Source of the DNA: Candidatus Parabeggiatoa sp. nov. 2
Lineage (GTDB): Bacteria; Pseudomonadota; Gammaproteobacteria; Beggiatoales; Beggiatoaceae
Direction of reading: 5' to 3'
NCBI GenBank assembly: GCA_002085445.1
Contig: NBMI01000051.1
Span: 1 to 64,000, forward strand
DNA length: 64,000 nt
Below are positions 48,866 through 57,639 of this stretch, one piece after another. The notes beneath the pieces are model-generated. The model was not told where the DNA came from, did not search any database, and worked only from the letters and a program-made list of their open reading frames with translations. The position numbers and the translations under genes are program-made. Numbering within the stretch: the stretch's first letter is position 1; each line of letters starts with the position of its first letter.

Positions 48866-50110
48866 ATGTCAATTGAACAAAAAGTTGAACAATTTGCTCG
48901 ACAAATTATTGAACTTCATGGTTTTCGTTTTAACGAAGGCTTTTCTTGCCTCATCCCGGACAAGGAGCCGTTTCCCTCCAATGAAGGACTGTTTTTGTGG
49001 GGTTTTTCCCAAAAGCGTATGCGCTTTGAAACGAAGGTTGAAAAGTTCCATACCTCTACCAGAATGAAGAGAATGGAACAAATGCTCAAATTGACGGAAA
49101 AGGAATACAAAAAACTTTTCTCGTCGGTTGAGGCTTATTTGAAATCTCTCAAAAAACTCGGTTTCGAGGAGATTGGTAAAGGTGTCAACCTGTTCGGTAG
49201 AACGAAGGTGTATAATGTTCAAGCCGACGCGAAGTTTTTTGAGAACAAATTGGTTCTTTTGAAGGAATTTGAGGAACTCAGCCTCGATAATCCGATTCTC
49301 GACTTTGCTGCAAAACACAGCTATTTTGAGGTTAAAGATCGGGATAAGCTGGCATGGGATAGTATTTTTGGAGGTGGAACGACCAAACCTTCAACCAAAC
49401 CCTCAACCAAACCTTCAACCAAACCCTCAACCAAACCTTCGACCAAGCCTTCAACAAAACCTTCAACCAAACCTTCAACCAAGCCTTCAACCAAACCTTC
49501 AACCAAAAAGTCAACTGGGAAGTCAACAGGGCCGTCTCGCACCAAAGCCGCGGCAGCCACCACGGCAGCAGCCACCACGGCGGCTGCCCCCACGGCAGCA
49601 GCCCCCACGGCGGCAGCCCCCACGGCGGCAGCCCCCACGGCGGCCGCGGCAGCCCCGAAGCATCTTGCTGACAAGCTCAAAAAATTGGCCGCGAGCCAAC
49701 CGGCCTTGGCTCTTGACTTGAAAGCTTGGAGCAGGCAAGTCAATGGCTTATACAAGAATGTTCGGACTTGGTTGTCTGAACATTCTAAAACGGGTTACCT
49801 CACTTTTAGCACCCGGAAAATAAAATTGTCTGATGTCAATTTAGGCGACTATGAAATTGACTCATTAGAGTTGGGCGTAGTGGGTGGACATCAATTGGTA
49901 TTCCAACCGGTTGAAATAAATATGCCGGGTGCTTCAGGTCGTGTTGATTTATCTCGTCGTGGTAACAATACTCACAAAGTCATGCTGTTACTCGTCGAAC
50001 AAGGTGACAACAATCTGCAATGGGAATTGTGGAAAAGTCTGGGGGATAAGCGGCTGCCTTTTGATAAAGAAGCACTTGAGGCTTTGTTGGCTCAATGGAT
50101 TGAATCCTGA
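48866..50110 (+). CDS. Unknown two-domain protein with Thr-Lys-Pro-Ser repeat linker
   Basis: 414 residues from ATG 48866 (TTTGGAGAAC before it; an in-frame ATG at 48821 has no ribosome site). Residues ~1-170 form a charged helical domain (QKVEQFARQIIELHGFRF, KEYKKLFSSVEAYLKSLKKL). A linker follows of about ten TKPS tetrads (12-bp DNA period), then KKSTGKSTGPS, then Ala-rich TAAAP pentads (15-bp period). The C-terminal ~140 residues form a mixed alpha/beta domain (KLSDVNLGDYEIDSLELGVV, VMLLLVEQGDNNLQWELW, DKEALEALLAQWIES). No signal peptide, membrane helix or cysteine cluster, so probably cytoplasmic. I do not recognise either domain. It sits inside the dsr locus between dsrJ and dsrO on the same strand, with no known link to sulfur metabolism. 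Confidence 0.8.
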   Translation: MSIEQKVEQFARQIIELHGFRFNEGFSCLIPDKEPFPSNEGLFLWGFSQKRMRFETKVEKFHTSTRMKRMEQMLKLTEKEYKKLFSSVEAYLKSLKKLGFEEIGKGVNLFGRTKVYNVQADAKFFENKLVLLKEFEELSLDNPILDFAAKHSYFEVKDRDKLAWDSIFGGGTTKPSTKPSTKPSTKPSTKPSTKPSTKPSTKPSTKPSTKPSTKKSTGKSTGPSRTKAAAATTAAATTAAAPTAAAPTAAAPTAAAPTAAAAAPKHLADKLKKLAASQPALALDLKAWSRQVNGLYKNVRTWLSEHSKTGYLTFSTRKIKLSDVNLGDYEIDSLELGVVGGHQLVFQPVEINMPGASGRVDLSRRGNNTHKVMLLLVEQGDNNLQWELWKSLGDKRLPFDKEALEALLAQWIES

Positions 50111-50187
50111 TCTGAACACCCTCAATGCCTTCAACTTCCCCTCACCCTAATCCTCTCGAACCCTTGAGGGGTAAGGGGTGATGAAAA

Positions 50188-51145
50188 TTGTTAATATTTA
50201 ATGCCAGAAAACCACTTGATTTTCCTTGGAGGTATGAGGTCACTAAGTATGCCAGTCAACAACCGTTTATCTTTTTACAAACCGCGTTTAATCGTTTTTT
50301 TCAAGGACTAGGAGGTTATCCACAATTCAAACAGAAAGGTCATCATGACAGCATTGGTAATGAAAAGAAAAAGTTGGATGGCAAACATATTAAGTTACCT
50401 AAACTGGGTTGGATATTAATGTTTGAGCGTGCGTTTTTTTTGGAAGGTGATAAGTGCCACCATTTCCTGTGTAGCAAATAAATAGTTTGTAAGTCTTAAT
50501 GTCAAATTGGAGAAAGCACCTTCATCATGCGATAGCCAAGCTGGTGTAGGTGTTGATCTAGGTATTAAGGCACTTAGAACGAACTCAAACGGAGAAGTAT
50601 TTGAAGCACCAAAACCACTTAAAAAGTTCCTAAAAAAGTTGAAACGCTTGGCTTAGTGACCTCTCACGGAGGAAAAGAGGTTCTCATAACGGCACGAAAC
50701 TCAAGCTGAGAAGGGTACACGCTAAAATAACGAATATCAGGCAAAATGATCTCGCTTCGCTCTCAACGATGTTTCGCTTCACCAAATCACCTGTTACTTG
50801 ATAAATAATTTTGGTGGAATTGTGATTGAGGATTTGAATGTTTCTGGCAGGTTGTCAAACCGTAAGCTTTCCCGTGCGATTGCCGATTTGGTTTTTACGA
50901 GTTTCGACGGCAACTTGAGTACAAATATTCGTTAAAAGGTAACTACCTATTAATTGTTGATAGGTGGTTCCCTTCATCTAAAACGTGTTCCAACTGTGGT
51001 CATAACGTGTTTTCAAAGTGAAGCCTGTGGTCACGAACAAGACCGCGATTTAAATGCGGCGATTAACTTAAAAAACGTCTTATATACAGGGAGTTCCTCG
51101 GAAATTTTCTTGTGTGGACAAGACCGTTTTTTTGGCAGCTAGAAG
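50188..51145 (+). pseudogene. TnpB (IS200/IS605-type) relic with several frameshifts
   Basis: TnpB landmarks appear in order but in different frames: SQQPFIFLQTAFNRFFQGLG and YPQFKQKGHHDS (50260-50350), GVGVDLGIKALRTNSNGE with the first RuvC Asp (about 50535-50600), KAKLRVARLHAKITNIRQ-like debris (about 50700-50745), GGIVIEDLNVSGRLSNRKLS with the RuvC Glu (about 50812-50870), CSNCGHNV and CGHEQDRDLNAAINL with zinc-ribbon Cys and the last RuvC Asp (about 50990-51070). Stops and frame changes in every section make it inactive. No TnpA remains. The right-end-like sequence extends to about 51200. Confidence 0.9.
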
Positions 51146-51362
51146 CACTTTTAGCAGTAACCTGCTTGGATTTGTCCATAAATCGGAGAACGGAGATAGT
51201 ATCAGTCGATTGTCGTTCAAGACTTTTTTTTAGAATGAGTCATGGGACTATTTGTTCGGCTACCCTCAGGGAGTTAATTGATAGGGGTTTATTTTGTACT
51301 CATAAAGCCTATTATGTGTTTATGGTGAGTAATTAATTATGAACCACAAATAGATCAATAGG

Positions 51363-51660
51363 TTGTTCAGTAAAAACCCTGAGACTTTAGTTTTGATGGC
51401 CAATCGTACTGCAACCGGGCGAAGAGATTACTCTCATGACCAATCTCTTGAACCGGCAAGGTCTAAAAACTTTTTTATTGGAATAATTGACCGTGATTTG
51501 AATGCGGCAATAAACATTGAACGAAAAGAAAATACCGGGGGCTAACCGGGAATTGACGTGCGGGGACGTTTCTGGAAGTACTTCCAAAAGCAACCAGCTT
51601 TCCCGATACGCAAATTGAACCGTGAGCGATTTTTAGGCTCACAAATCAAGTAGCAGGAAC
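51363..51660 (+). pseudogene. Second TnpB C-terminal relic with right end
   Basis: The frame to 51545 ends IIDRDLNAAINIERKENTGG, the TnpB C-terminal block with the last RuvC Asp. Only the end of the gene is present. After the stop, CGGGAATTGACGTGCGGGGA and AAGCAACCAGCTTTC with a GTGAGCGA/GGCTCAC hairpin resemble the right ends of IS605-like elements. GCAACCAGCTT is shared with the relic at 38808-38950. It is distinct from the first relic. Confidence 0.75.
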
Positions 51661-52048
51661 TGGGGACATTACAAAAAAAAACGGCATTGATACCATGCCA
51701 AGGAACGATAAGATAATTGAACACTGATCACAGATCACATATGCCCCTTCCTTTGAAAAACCTGTCAAAACCCTTATGTCGGTAAGTCCTTGATGATTAT
51801 GAATGATGACTTATGAATTCCTCCCCTTTAAACTAATGAAGTGATCACTGAGCACTGAACACTGATATCCCTTGGCTAACGGGCATTTTGTACATAACTC
51901 GCTGAATATTAGAATAATTAAATTTGTCAAGGCGTCAATTATAATTGAGTGGGGGGTAAATATTAGTTTTAAAAAGGGTTTTTTTGGACCAGGGCAGGGG
52001 GGAGGTGTCGCTTTGCGCTCAGATTAATAATTATTTTCAAATATAACT
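51661..52048. other. Spacer upstream of dsrO with heptad words
   Basis: No gene. AACACTGATCACAGATCAC at about 51720-51740 and GTGATCACTGAGCACTGAAC at about 51842-51868 are heptad-type words. GGGGGGAGGTGTCGC (about 51998) is the only purine-rich tract, about 40 bp before the dsrO start, so dsrO has no close consensus ribosome site. Confidence 0.65.
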
Positions 52049-52807
52049 ATGAACGAAAAAACTTCACCTACCCAACGAGAACGCCGTGACTTTCTCAAAA
52101 CCACGGCAGTCGTCGCTGGGATGACGGTGGCACCCGGCGTACTGCTGTACAGTGTGTCTCAGGCGAAACAGGCTGAAGATGCAGTCACCTCAAAGGTACG
52201 TTGGGGAATGTTGATTGATACCAACAAATGTGCCAAAGGATGCAATGAGTGTGTGAGTGCTTGTGCAACCGAGCATGGTTTTATTGATGATCCCCACCGA
52301 GATAGCCATCCAGAAATGGCGGCGCAGTGGATACGCAAAGTAGGTTTGCGTGATAAGCAAACAAAAAAAGAATACTCTCTACCGGTGATGTGTCAGCATT
52401 GTGAACATCCACCTTGTGTGGATGTTTGTCCTACGGGTGCATCGTTTAAACGTGCTGATGGCATTGTCTTGGTAGACAGGCATATTTGTATTGGCTGCCG
52501 TTATTGCATGATGGCCTGTCCTTACAAAGCACGGTCGTTTATCCATGAAACACTAGAAAATCAGAAGCCCTATTCTCCGCGTGGTAAAGGCACCGTGGAA
52601 AGTTGCACTTTCTGTGTGCATCGGATCGATAAAGGCAAACAACCGGCCTGTGTAGAGGCTTGTAATAAGGCTGGTCACAAAGTTATGCTATTTGGAGATA
52701 TGAATGATCCAAGTAGTGAGATTTACAAAAAGTTGAAGGAGGTCAGTAGCACGGCATTGCGGCCTGATATGCGACTGAATCCGGGAATTCGTTATCAAGG
52801 ACTTTAG
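52049..52807 (+). CDS. dsrO: DsrO, periplasmic iron-sulfur subunit
   Basis: 252 residues with a twin-arginine signal (ERRDFLK, Arg12-Arg13, then TTAVVAGMTVAPGVLLY), so it is exported folded. Four four-Cys sets of the HybA/DmsB type: NKCAKGCNECVSAC, MCQHCEHPPCVDVCP, HICIGCRYCMMACP and SCTFCVHRIDKGKQPACVEAC. It links DsrJ and the quinone-reactive DsrP. The stop (TAG 52805-52807) is two bases before the dsrP ATG, so O and P are translationally coupled. Confidence 0.96.
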   Translation: MNEKTSPTQRERRDFLKTTAVVAGMTVAPGVLLYSVSQAKQAEDAVTSKVRWGMLIDTNKCAKGCNECVSACATEHGFIDDPHRDSHPEMAAQWIRKVGLRDKQTKKEYSLPVMCQHCEHPPCVDVCPTGASFKRADGIVLVDRHICIGCRYCMMACPYKARSFIHETLENQKPYSPRGKGTVESCTFCVHRIDKGKQPACVEACNKAGHKVMLFGDMNDPSSEIYKKLKEVSSTALRPDMRLNPGIRYQGL

Positions 52808-52809
52808 TT

Positions 52810-54021
52810 ATGAAGAATGTGACTTACAGTATCATTGAAGGCAAAAGTGTCGGTTTTTACGGTGGGATAGTGATATCGGTTTTATTTATTTTACTGGGCT
52901 TATTCGCAGCCTATAACATGGAGCATCACGGACATGTTATCACCGGCATGAGTAATCAGATTGTGTGGGGAATGCCCCATATTTTTGCCATTTTTCTTAT
53001 TTTGGCGGCATCAGGGGTACTGAATGTGGCATCAATCAGTTCCGTCTTTCGTAAGACTTTTTATCATCCCCTCGCCCGTTTATCCGCTTTGCTTGCCATT
53101 ACTTTACTTATTGGTGGGCTAAGTGTTTTAGTGCTGGATTTAGGTCGTCCAGATCGCCTCGTGGTTGCCATGACCAGTTACAACTTGAGCTCCATTTTTG
53201 CTTGGAATATGTTCTTATATAATGGATTTTTACTGGTATGCGTTGTGTATCTGTGGTTTATGATGGAGCGGCGTATGCAACGTTATTACCCCACCGTCGG
53301 CCTCGTTGCGTTTATCTGGCGTTTAATACTCACCACCGGTACTGGCTCAATTTTTGGTTTTTTGGTGGCGCGGGAAGCTTATAACACAGCGATTATGGCT
53401 CCTCTATTTATTGCCCTCTCATTAGTCTTAGGGCTTGCGGTTTTTTTGATTGTCTTAATTATTGATTGTTGGGAGACGCGCTGCCACTTGGGAGAAGCTA
53501 TCTTACATCGACCAAAAACCCTGTTAGGTGTATTTATTGCTGCGGTGTTTTATTTTGTGCTGGTTTATCATATCAGTCACCTGTATATGACCGGCCGTCA
53601 CGGGGTTGAATACTTTATACTGGCAAACGGTGGTATTTATACGGTACTTTTTTGGGGCGGCTATATGTTTTTAGGGACTGTACTGCCGTTGCTACTGCTT
53701 TACCACCAAAGATTTACTAAAAGCCGAGCCAGTGTTGCGGCGGCCTCTATACTGTCAATTCTAGGCGGATTTGCCTTATTGTATGTGATTATCATCGGTG
53801 GACAGGCCTACCCGTTGGAAATTTTCCCGGGTATGGAAGTCACGTCTTCAGACTTTTTTGACAAAGGCATACATGCTTATACGCCGAGTGGTTGGGAAAT
53901 CATGTTAGGCCTCAGCGGTGTCGCTATATCGGCGTTGTTGACCGTGATCGCCTTGAGAATCTTGCCATTTATGCCCCGTAGTTTGGCCGATGCCGATATC
54001 GATGACACATTTAAACATTGA
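52810..54021 (+). CDS. dsrP: DsrP, NrfD-type quinone-interacting membrane subunit
   Basis: 403 residues, about ten membrane helices, NrfD/PsrC family. It exchanges electrons between the quinone pool and DsrO. Conserved blocks: YNMEHHGHVITGMSNQIVWG, VLDLGRPDRLVVAMTSYNL, MFLYNGFLLVCVVYLWFMM, TGTGSIFGFLVAREAYNT, IIIGGQAYPLEIFPGM. Directly coupled to dsrO. A second, highly similar copy follows at 54477. Confidence 0.96.
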   Translation: MKNVTYSIIEGKSVGFYGGIVISVLFILLGLFAAYNMEHHGHVITGMSNQIVWGMPHIFAIFLILAASGVLNVASISSVFRKTFYHPLARLSALLAITLLIGGLSVLVLDLGRPDRLVVAMTSYNLSSIFAWNMFLYNGFLLVCVVYLWFMMERRMQRYYPTVGLVAFIWRLILTTGTGSIFGFLVAREAYNTAIMAPLFIALSLVLGLAVFLIVLIIDCWETRCHLGEAILHRPKTLLGVFIAAVFYFVLVYHISHLYMTGRHGVEYFILANGGIYTVLFWGGYMFLGTVLPLLLLYHQRFTKSRASVAAASILSILGGFALLYVIIIGGQAYPLEIFPGMEVTSSDFFDKGIHAYTPSGWEIMLGLSGVAISALLTVIALRILPFMPRSLADADIDDTFKH

Positions 54022-54476
54022 TTTATGGTAATTGGTATACTTTGCCGGGCTGAAAATTGGGTTTTTAACACCTCATTACTTTCATTAATAATTAATTATT
54101 AATTATTAATGACTCGTCGGGGGCCGATTAGCCGCGAAGCCTAATCGGCCCCATTCAATTACGGTGGATTTCGCAAAGCTAAGGAACCCTACTAACCGCA
54201 CTGGTGGAAAAATGTTACCTAAGAAGTTAGGAAGTGACTAAAAGTGCGGAACAATGCCGGGAGGGAAATACCAAAAAAACCTTCCTAGAAAGGGATGGTA
54301 TCTGTATGCTTCACCCAAGGACTTGCCACATTTTTAATCGCTCCTATTGAGTTATACTTAACTAGGCCACAAACTAAACTAAACTGTCATTTCTTGCAAC
54401 GGCCAAAGATTTCTCCCGTTGGTCGAAATGACAAAAGCGCAAGTTGTGCTGAGTATCTCCTAACTTGAACCTTGCC
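54022..54476. other. Spacer between the two dsrP copies
   Basis: No gene. An ATTAATAATTAATTATTAAT run (about 54082-54108), then TAATCGGCCCCATTCAATT with CTAAGGAACCCTACTAACCG (about 54135-54205), which resembles 23910-24215, then a TGTCATTTC...GAAATGACA unit (about 54384-54432). CTAACTTGAACC before the second dsrP offers no good ribosome site. Confidence 0.6.
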
Positions 54477-55682
54477 ATGAAAAATGTTACTTACCGCGTT
54501 ATTGGGGGCACACGCCGCACTGATTACGTTATATTAACGGTCTCGATTTTCTTTATTCTACTGGGCTTATTCGCCGCCTATCAAATGGAACATCATGGAC
54601 ATGTTATCACCGGCATGAGTAATCAGATTGTGTGGGGAATGCCCCATATTTTTGCCATTTTTATGATTTTGGCGGCCTCCGGGGTGCTGAATGTGGCATC
54701 AATCAGTTCCGTCTTTCGTAGGACTTTTTATCACCCCCACGCACGTTTATCAGTCTTGCTTGCCATTACTTTACTTATTGGTGGGCTGAGTGTTTTAGTG
54801 CTAGATTTAGGTCGTCCTGATCGCCTCGTGGTTGCCATGACCAGTTACAACTTAAAATCCATTTTTGCTTGGAATATGTTCTTATATAATGGGTTTATAC
54901 TGGTATGCGTCATATATCTATGGTTTATGATGGAACGGCGTATGCAGCGTTATTATCCTGCTGTTGGCTTTGTTGCGTTTATCTGGCGTTTAGTACTGAC
55001 GACCGGTACTGGCTCAATTTTTGGTTTTTTGGTGGCGCGGGAAGCCTATAACACCGCCATTATGGCTCCCCTGTTTATTGCCCTCTCTTTGTCTTTGGGA
55101 CTGGCAGTATTTCTGCTGGTGTTAATTATGCAATTTCGGTCACTGGGAGAAGGTGTATTGCACCGGCCCAAAATCCTGTTAGGGATGTTTGTTGGTACCG
55201 TGTTTTGTTTTGTACTGGTTTATCATCTCACGCATCTGTATTTTACCGGCCGTCACGGGGTTGAATACTTTATATTAGGCGGCGGTGGCGGTATCTATAC
55301 GGTACTGTTTTGGGGCGGCTATATTTTCTTAGGGACGATACTCCCGTTGCTACTCCTTTACCATGAAAGATTTTCTCGTAACCGTGCCAGTGTTGTAGTG
55401 GCATCGATGCTAACGATTGTAGGGGGATTTGCCTTATTATATGTGATTATTATCGGTGGACAGGCTTATCCATTAGACATCTTTCCGGGGATGGAAGTAA
55501 CCTCTTCAGGCTTTTTTGATGAAGTCGCCAGGCATACTTACACCCCGAGTCGTTGGGAAATGATGTTAGGTATGAGCGGCATTGCGATTTCAGCACTGCT
55601 CACTTTGTTGGCTTTGAAAATATTGCCATTTGTACCTCACAGTTCAGCTGATTTTGAAGTCGATCCTGAATTTCTGGAGTGA
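54477..55682 (+). CDS. dsrP: Second DsrP (NrfD-type) paralogue
   Basis: 401 residues from ATG 54477, aligned to MKNVTY of the first copy; a TTG at 54465 is the only earlier start. It shares long identical blocks with the copy at 52810, including the HHGHVITGMSNQIVWGMPHI and TSYN/FAWNMFLYNGF regions. Differences are concentrated in the N-terminus (RVIGGTRRTDYVILTVSIFF), one soluble loop (MQFRSLGEGVLHRPKILLG, lacking three residues around the first copy's DCWETRC) and the C-terminus (FFDEVARHTYTPSRWEMM). Both frames are intact, so either is potentially functional. It is not preceded by its own DsrO. Confidence 0.95.
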   Translation: MKNVTYRVIGGTRRTDYVILTVSIFFILLGLFAAYQMEHHGHVITGMSNQIVWGMPHIFAIFMILAASGVLNVASISSVFRRTFYHPHARLSVLLAITLLIGGLSVLVLDLGRPDRLVVAMTSYNLKSIFAWNMFLYNGFILVCVIYLWFMMERRMQRYYPAVGFVAFIWRLVLTTGTGSIFGFLVAREAYNTAIMAPLFIALSLSLGLAVFLLVLIMQFRSLGEGVLHRPKILLGMFVGTVFCFVLVYHLTHLYFTGRHGVEYFILGGGGGIYTVLFWGGYIFLGTILPLLLLYHERFSRNRASVVVASMLTIVGGFALLYVIIIGGQAYPLDIFPGMEVTSSGFFDEVARHTYTPSRWEMMLGMSGIAISALLTLLALKILPFVPHSSADFEVDPEFLE

Positions 55683-56508
55683 GGTATTGGTAATTGGTAA
55701 TAGCAAATCTGAGTACCGGACATTTTTTCTACTGTCATTTCGACCTGCAATCTTTTAAAACAGCAAGATTTCTCAAGTTCAAGTTCAAGTTCAAGTTCAA
55801 GTTCCCTCCGTTCAAAGGGATCGTCGGGACTCGAAATGACAATCAATGACTTAAAGAAATTGTCCGGTACAAAGATAGCAAATAGCGAATAGCAAATGGG
55901 CGTATCCGCTAGTTGGGGAGGCCAAATTCTAGTTATTTCGGTAATGAAGAATGAATTCCCTAAAACATTGAGAGGAAAACTGTTTTTCGGAATCATTTTT
56001 TGACGCAAAAACTGATTGAGAGAATTCATCCGTTTTTGCTCATAAAAACGCATTGATAGAAAAGAGGTTGTGGTTCTTCACTTATCAAAGCTTTTCTATT
56101 GACTTTCAAGCCTTTTAAGGCCTATATATTTTCATAAAAATAATTATCGAAGGCAGCCAACAGCTTGCATATGTTGTCTGAAAGCTCAAGTCCCCTAAAG
56201 GGGACTAAATAATTATCTGAATATCTATAGAACTTACGCATTGACAAACTTAAATTTTTGTATTCACTCTTAATATCAATGAGTTATGAATATTTTACCA
56301 ATGGCTAAATTGATGAAAATTGCCCAAAAAAACTCTCTTAGTTTTATATAAAAACGCCGTTATTCCTAACTAAAACGTCTATTTTACTCTAAAAACGCCG
56401 TTTATTCCTAAAACTCTCTTTTACTATAAAAAATCCGTTTATTCCAAAATCCGTTGTACTTACTCTCACTACACATGATCACTGTTCACTGATTACTGTT
56501 AACTGATT
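55683..56508. other. Spacer between dsrP2 and the TrpD2-like gene
   Basis: No gene. GTATTGGTAATTGGTAATAG (55684), a TGTCATTTCGACC...CGAAATGACA unit (55730-55850) with five AAGTTC hexamers inside it (about 55776-55805), a palindromic element (56122-56230), several AAAACGCCGTTTATTCC and AATCCGTTTATTCC words (56350-56455), then heptads (ATCACTG TTCACTG ATTACTG TTAACTG, about 56470-56500) up to the next ATG. Confidence 0.75.
56122..56230. mobile_element. CTATA/TCTATAG-ended palindromic element
   Basis: Ends CTATATATTTTCATA and TCTGAATATCTATAG. The core GTCCCCTAAAGGGGACTAAA is the inverse of the hairpin at 31684-31781. A related partial copy is at about 28498-28660. Confidence 0.75.
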
Positions 56509-57534
56509 ATGACGACAAGATTTTACGAAGAACACCCTTTTGCACAATATGTCCGTATTTTGGGCAAAGGCAAAAACGGCGCTCGCCCCTTAACACAAGA
56601 AGAAGCGTACTCCGCTATGCGTCTGATTATGGCGGAGGAAGTTGAGCCGGTACAGTTGGGGGCCTTTATGATGCTGATGCGCGTCAAAGAAGAAACCCAC
56701 GAAGAATTGGCGGGATTTATTCGAGCGGCGCGTGATTCTTTTAAATTGCCGACGGGCATGGTGGAAGTCGATTTAGATTGGTCGTCTTATGCCGGTAAGC
56801 GTCGGCATTTGCCTTGGTTTATTTTGTCTACTTTGCTGTTGGCAGAAAATGGCATCAAGGTATTTATGCACGGTACGAAAGGACATACTAATGGGCGTAT
56901 TTATACCCAAGATGTGTTGTCCTATTTAGGCATTGAATACGCCAAGTCATTTGAAGAGGCGGCTGAACAAATTAAGCAAAATAATTTTAGCTATTTGCCG
57001 CTGCAATATCTGTGTCCAAAATTACATGAAATCATTGAACTCCGCCCTCTCATGGGTTTGCGCTCTCCCGTCCACACGTTAGCCCGTATGCTCAATCCCT
57101 TTGATGCTCCCTACGTGATGCAAGGTATTTTTCACCCCGGTTATCGCCCAGTTCATCAAGAAGCCGCGTTGTTGCTCAATCAACCCCATTTGGCCGTGAT
57201 AAAAGGCGAAGGCGGTGAAATTGAACGTAATCCTGATATGGAGTGTCTGGTGCAAAGTGTCCATAATGGCGAACTTTCCGACGAAACCTGGCCGCCCTTA
57301 TTCAAGAAACGGCATGTCAAAGAGGAAGTCTTGGAGCCGCAACGTTTACCGGCAGTATGGCGCGGTGATATTGAAGAGAAATTTGCCGAGAGTGCTGTGG
57401 TAGGTACCGCGGCGATTGCTTTGAAATTGATGGGAAAAGCGGTGAGTATTGAAGAAGCGCAGGAAATGGCGCGGCAAATGTGGGCCAGTCGTCCTAAAGA
57501 AAAGTATGGGGCAGTGACGGCGTTGGATTTTTAG
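56509..57534 (+). CDS. ybiB: TrpD2/YbiB-like protein (anthranilate phosphoribosyltransferase fold)
   Basis: 341 residues of the glycosyltransferase family 3 fold: an N-terminal helical domain (LTQEEAYSAMRLIMAEEVEP, QLGAFMMLMRVKEETHEELA) and an alpha/beta domain (VFMHGTKGHTNGRIYTQDVL, ELRPLMGLRSPVHTLARMLN, HLAVIKGEGGEIERNPD). Compared with TrpD the phosphoribosyl pyrophosphate site is replaced (HGTKGH), as in YbiB/TrpD2 proteins, which bind DNA rather than make tryptophan. Heptad repeats reach within 10 bp of the ATG, with no clear Shine-Dalgarno. A partial copy of its 3' end lies at 59811. Confidence 0.85.
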   Translation: MTTRFYEEHPFAQYVRILGKGKNGARPLTQEEAYSAMRLIMAEEVEPVQLGAFMMLMRVKEETHEELAGFIRAARDSFKLPTGMVEVDLDWSSYAGKRRHLPWFILSTLLLAENGIKVFMHGTKGHTNGRIYTQDVLSYLGIEYAKSFEEAAEQIKQNNFSYLPLQYLCPKLHEIIELRPLMGLRSPVHTLARMLNPFDAPYVMQGIFHPGYRPVHQEAALLLNQPHLAVIKGEGGEIERNPDMECLVQSVHNGELSDETWPPLFKKRHVKEEVLEPQRLPAVWRGDIEEKFAESAVVGTAAIALKLMGKAVSIEEAQEMARQMWASRPKEKYGAVTALDF

Positions 57535-57639
57535 CACTGAAGAAAAGTTCAAATTCTAGCCATTTGCAGTATATAATCGCCTGATATCCATTAGGAACCT
57601 TTGTTTAATCACTTTCAAATAAGATAGGAAAGGAGGAGT

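Noticed and set aside
49321-49755. 144-codon minus-strand frame of GLVEGLVEG and AAAVGAA repeats
   Set aside because: It is the antisense shadow of the TKPS/TAAAP linker of the plus-strand gene.
50188-51145. Active TnpB nuclease
   Set aside because: Multiple stops and frame changes separate the RuvC and zinc-ribbon motifs.
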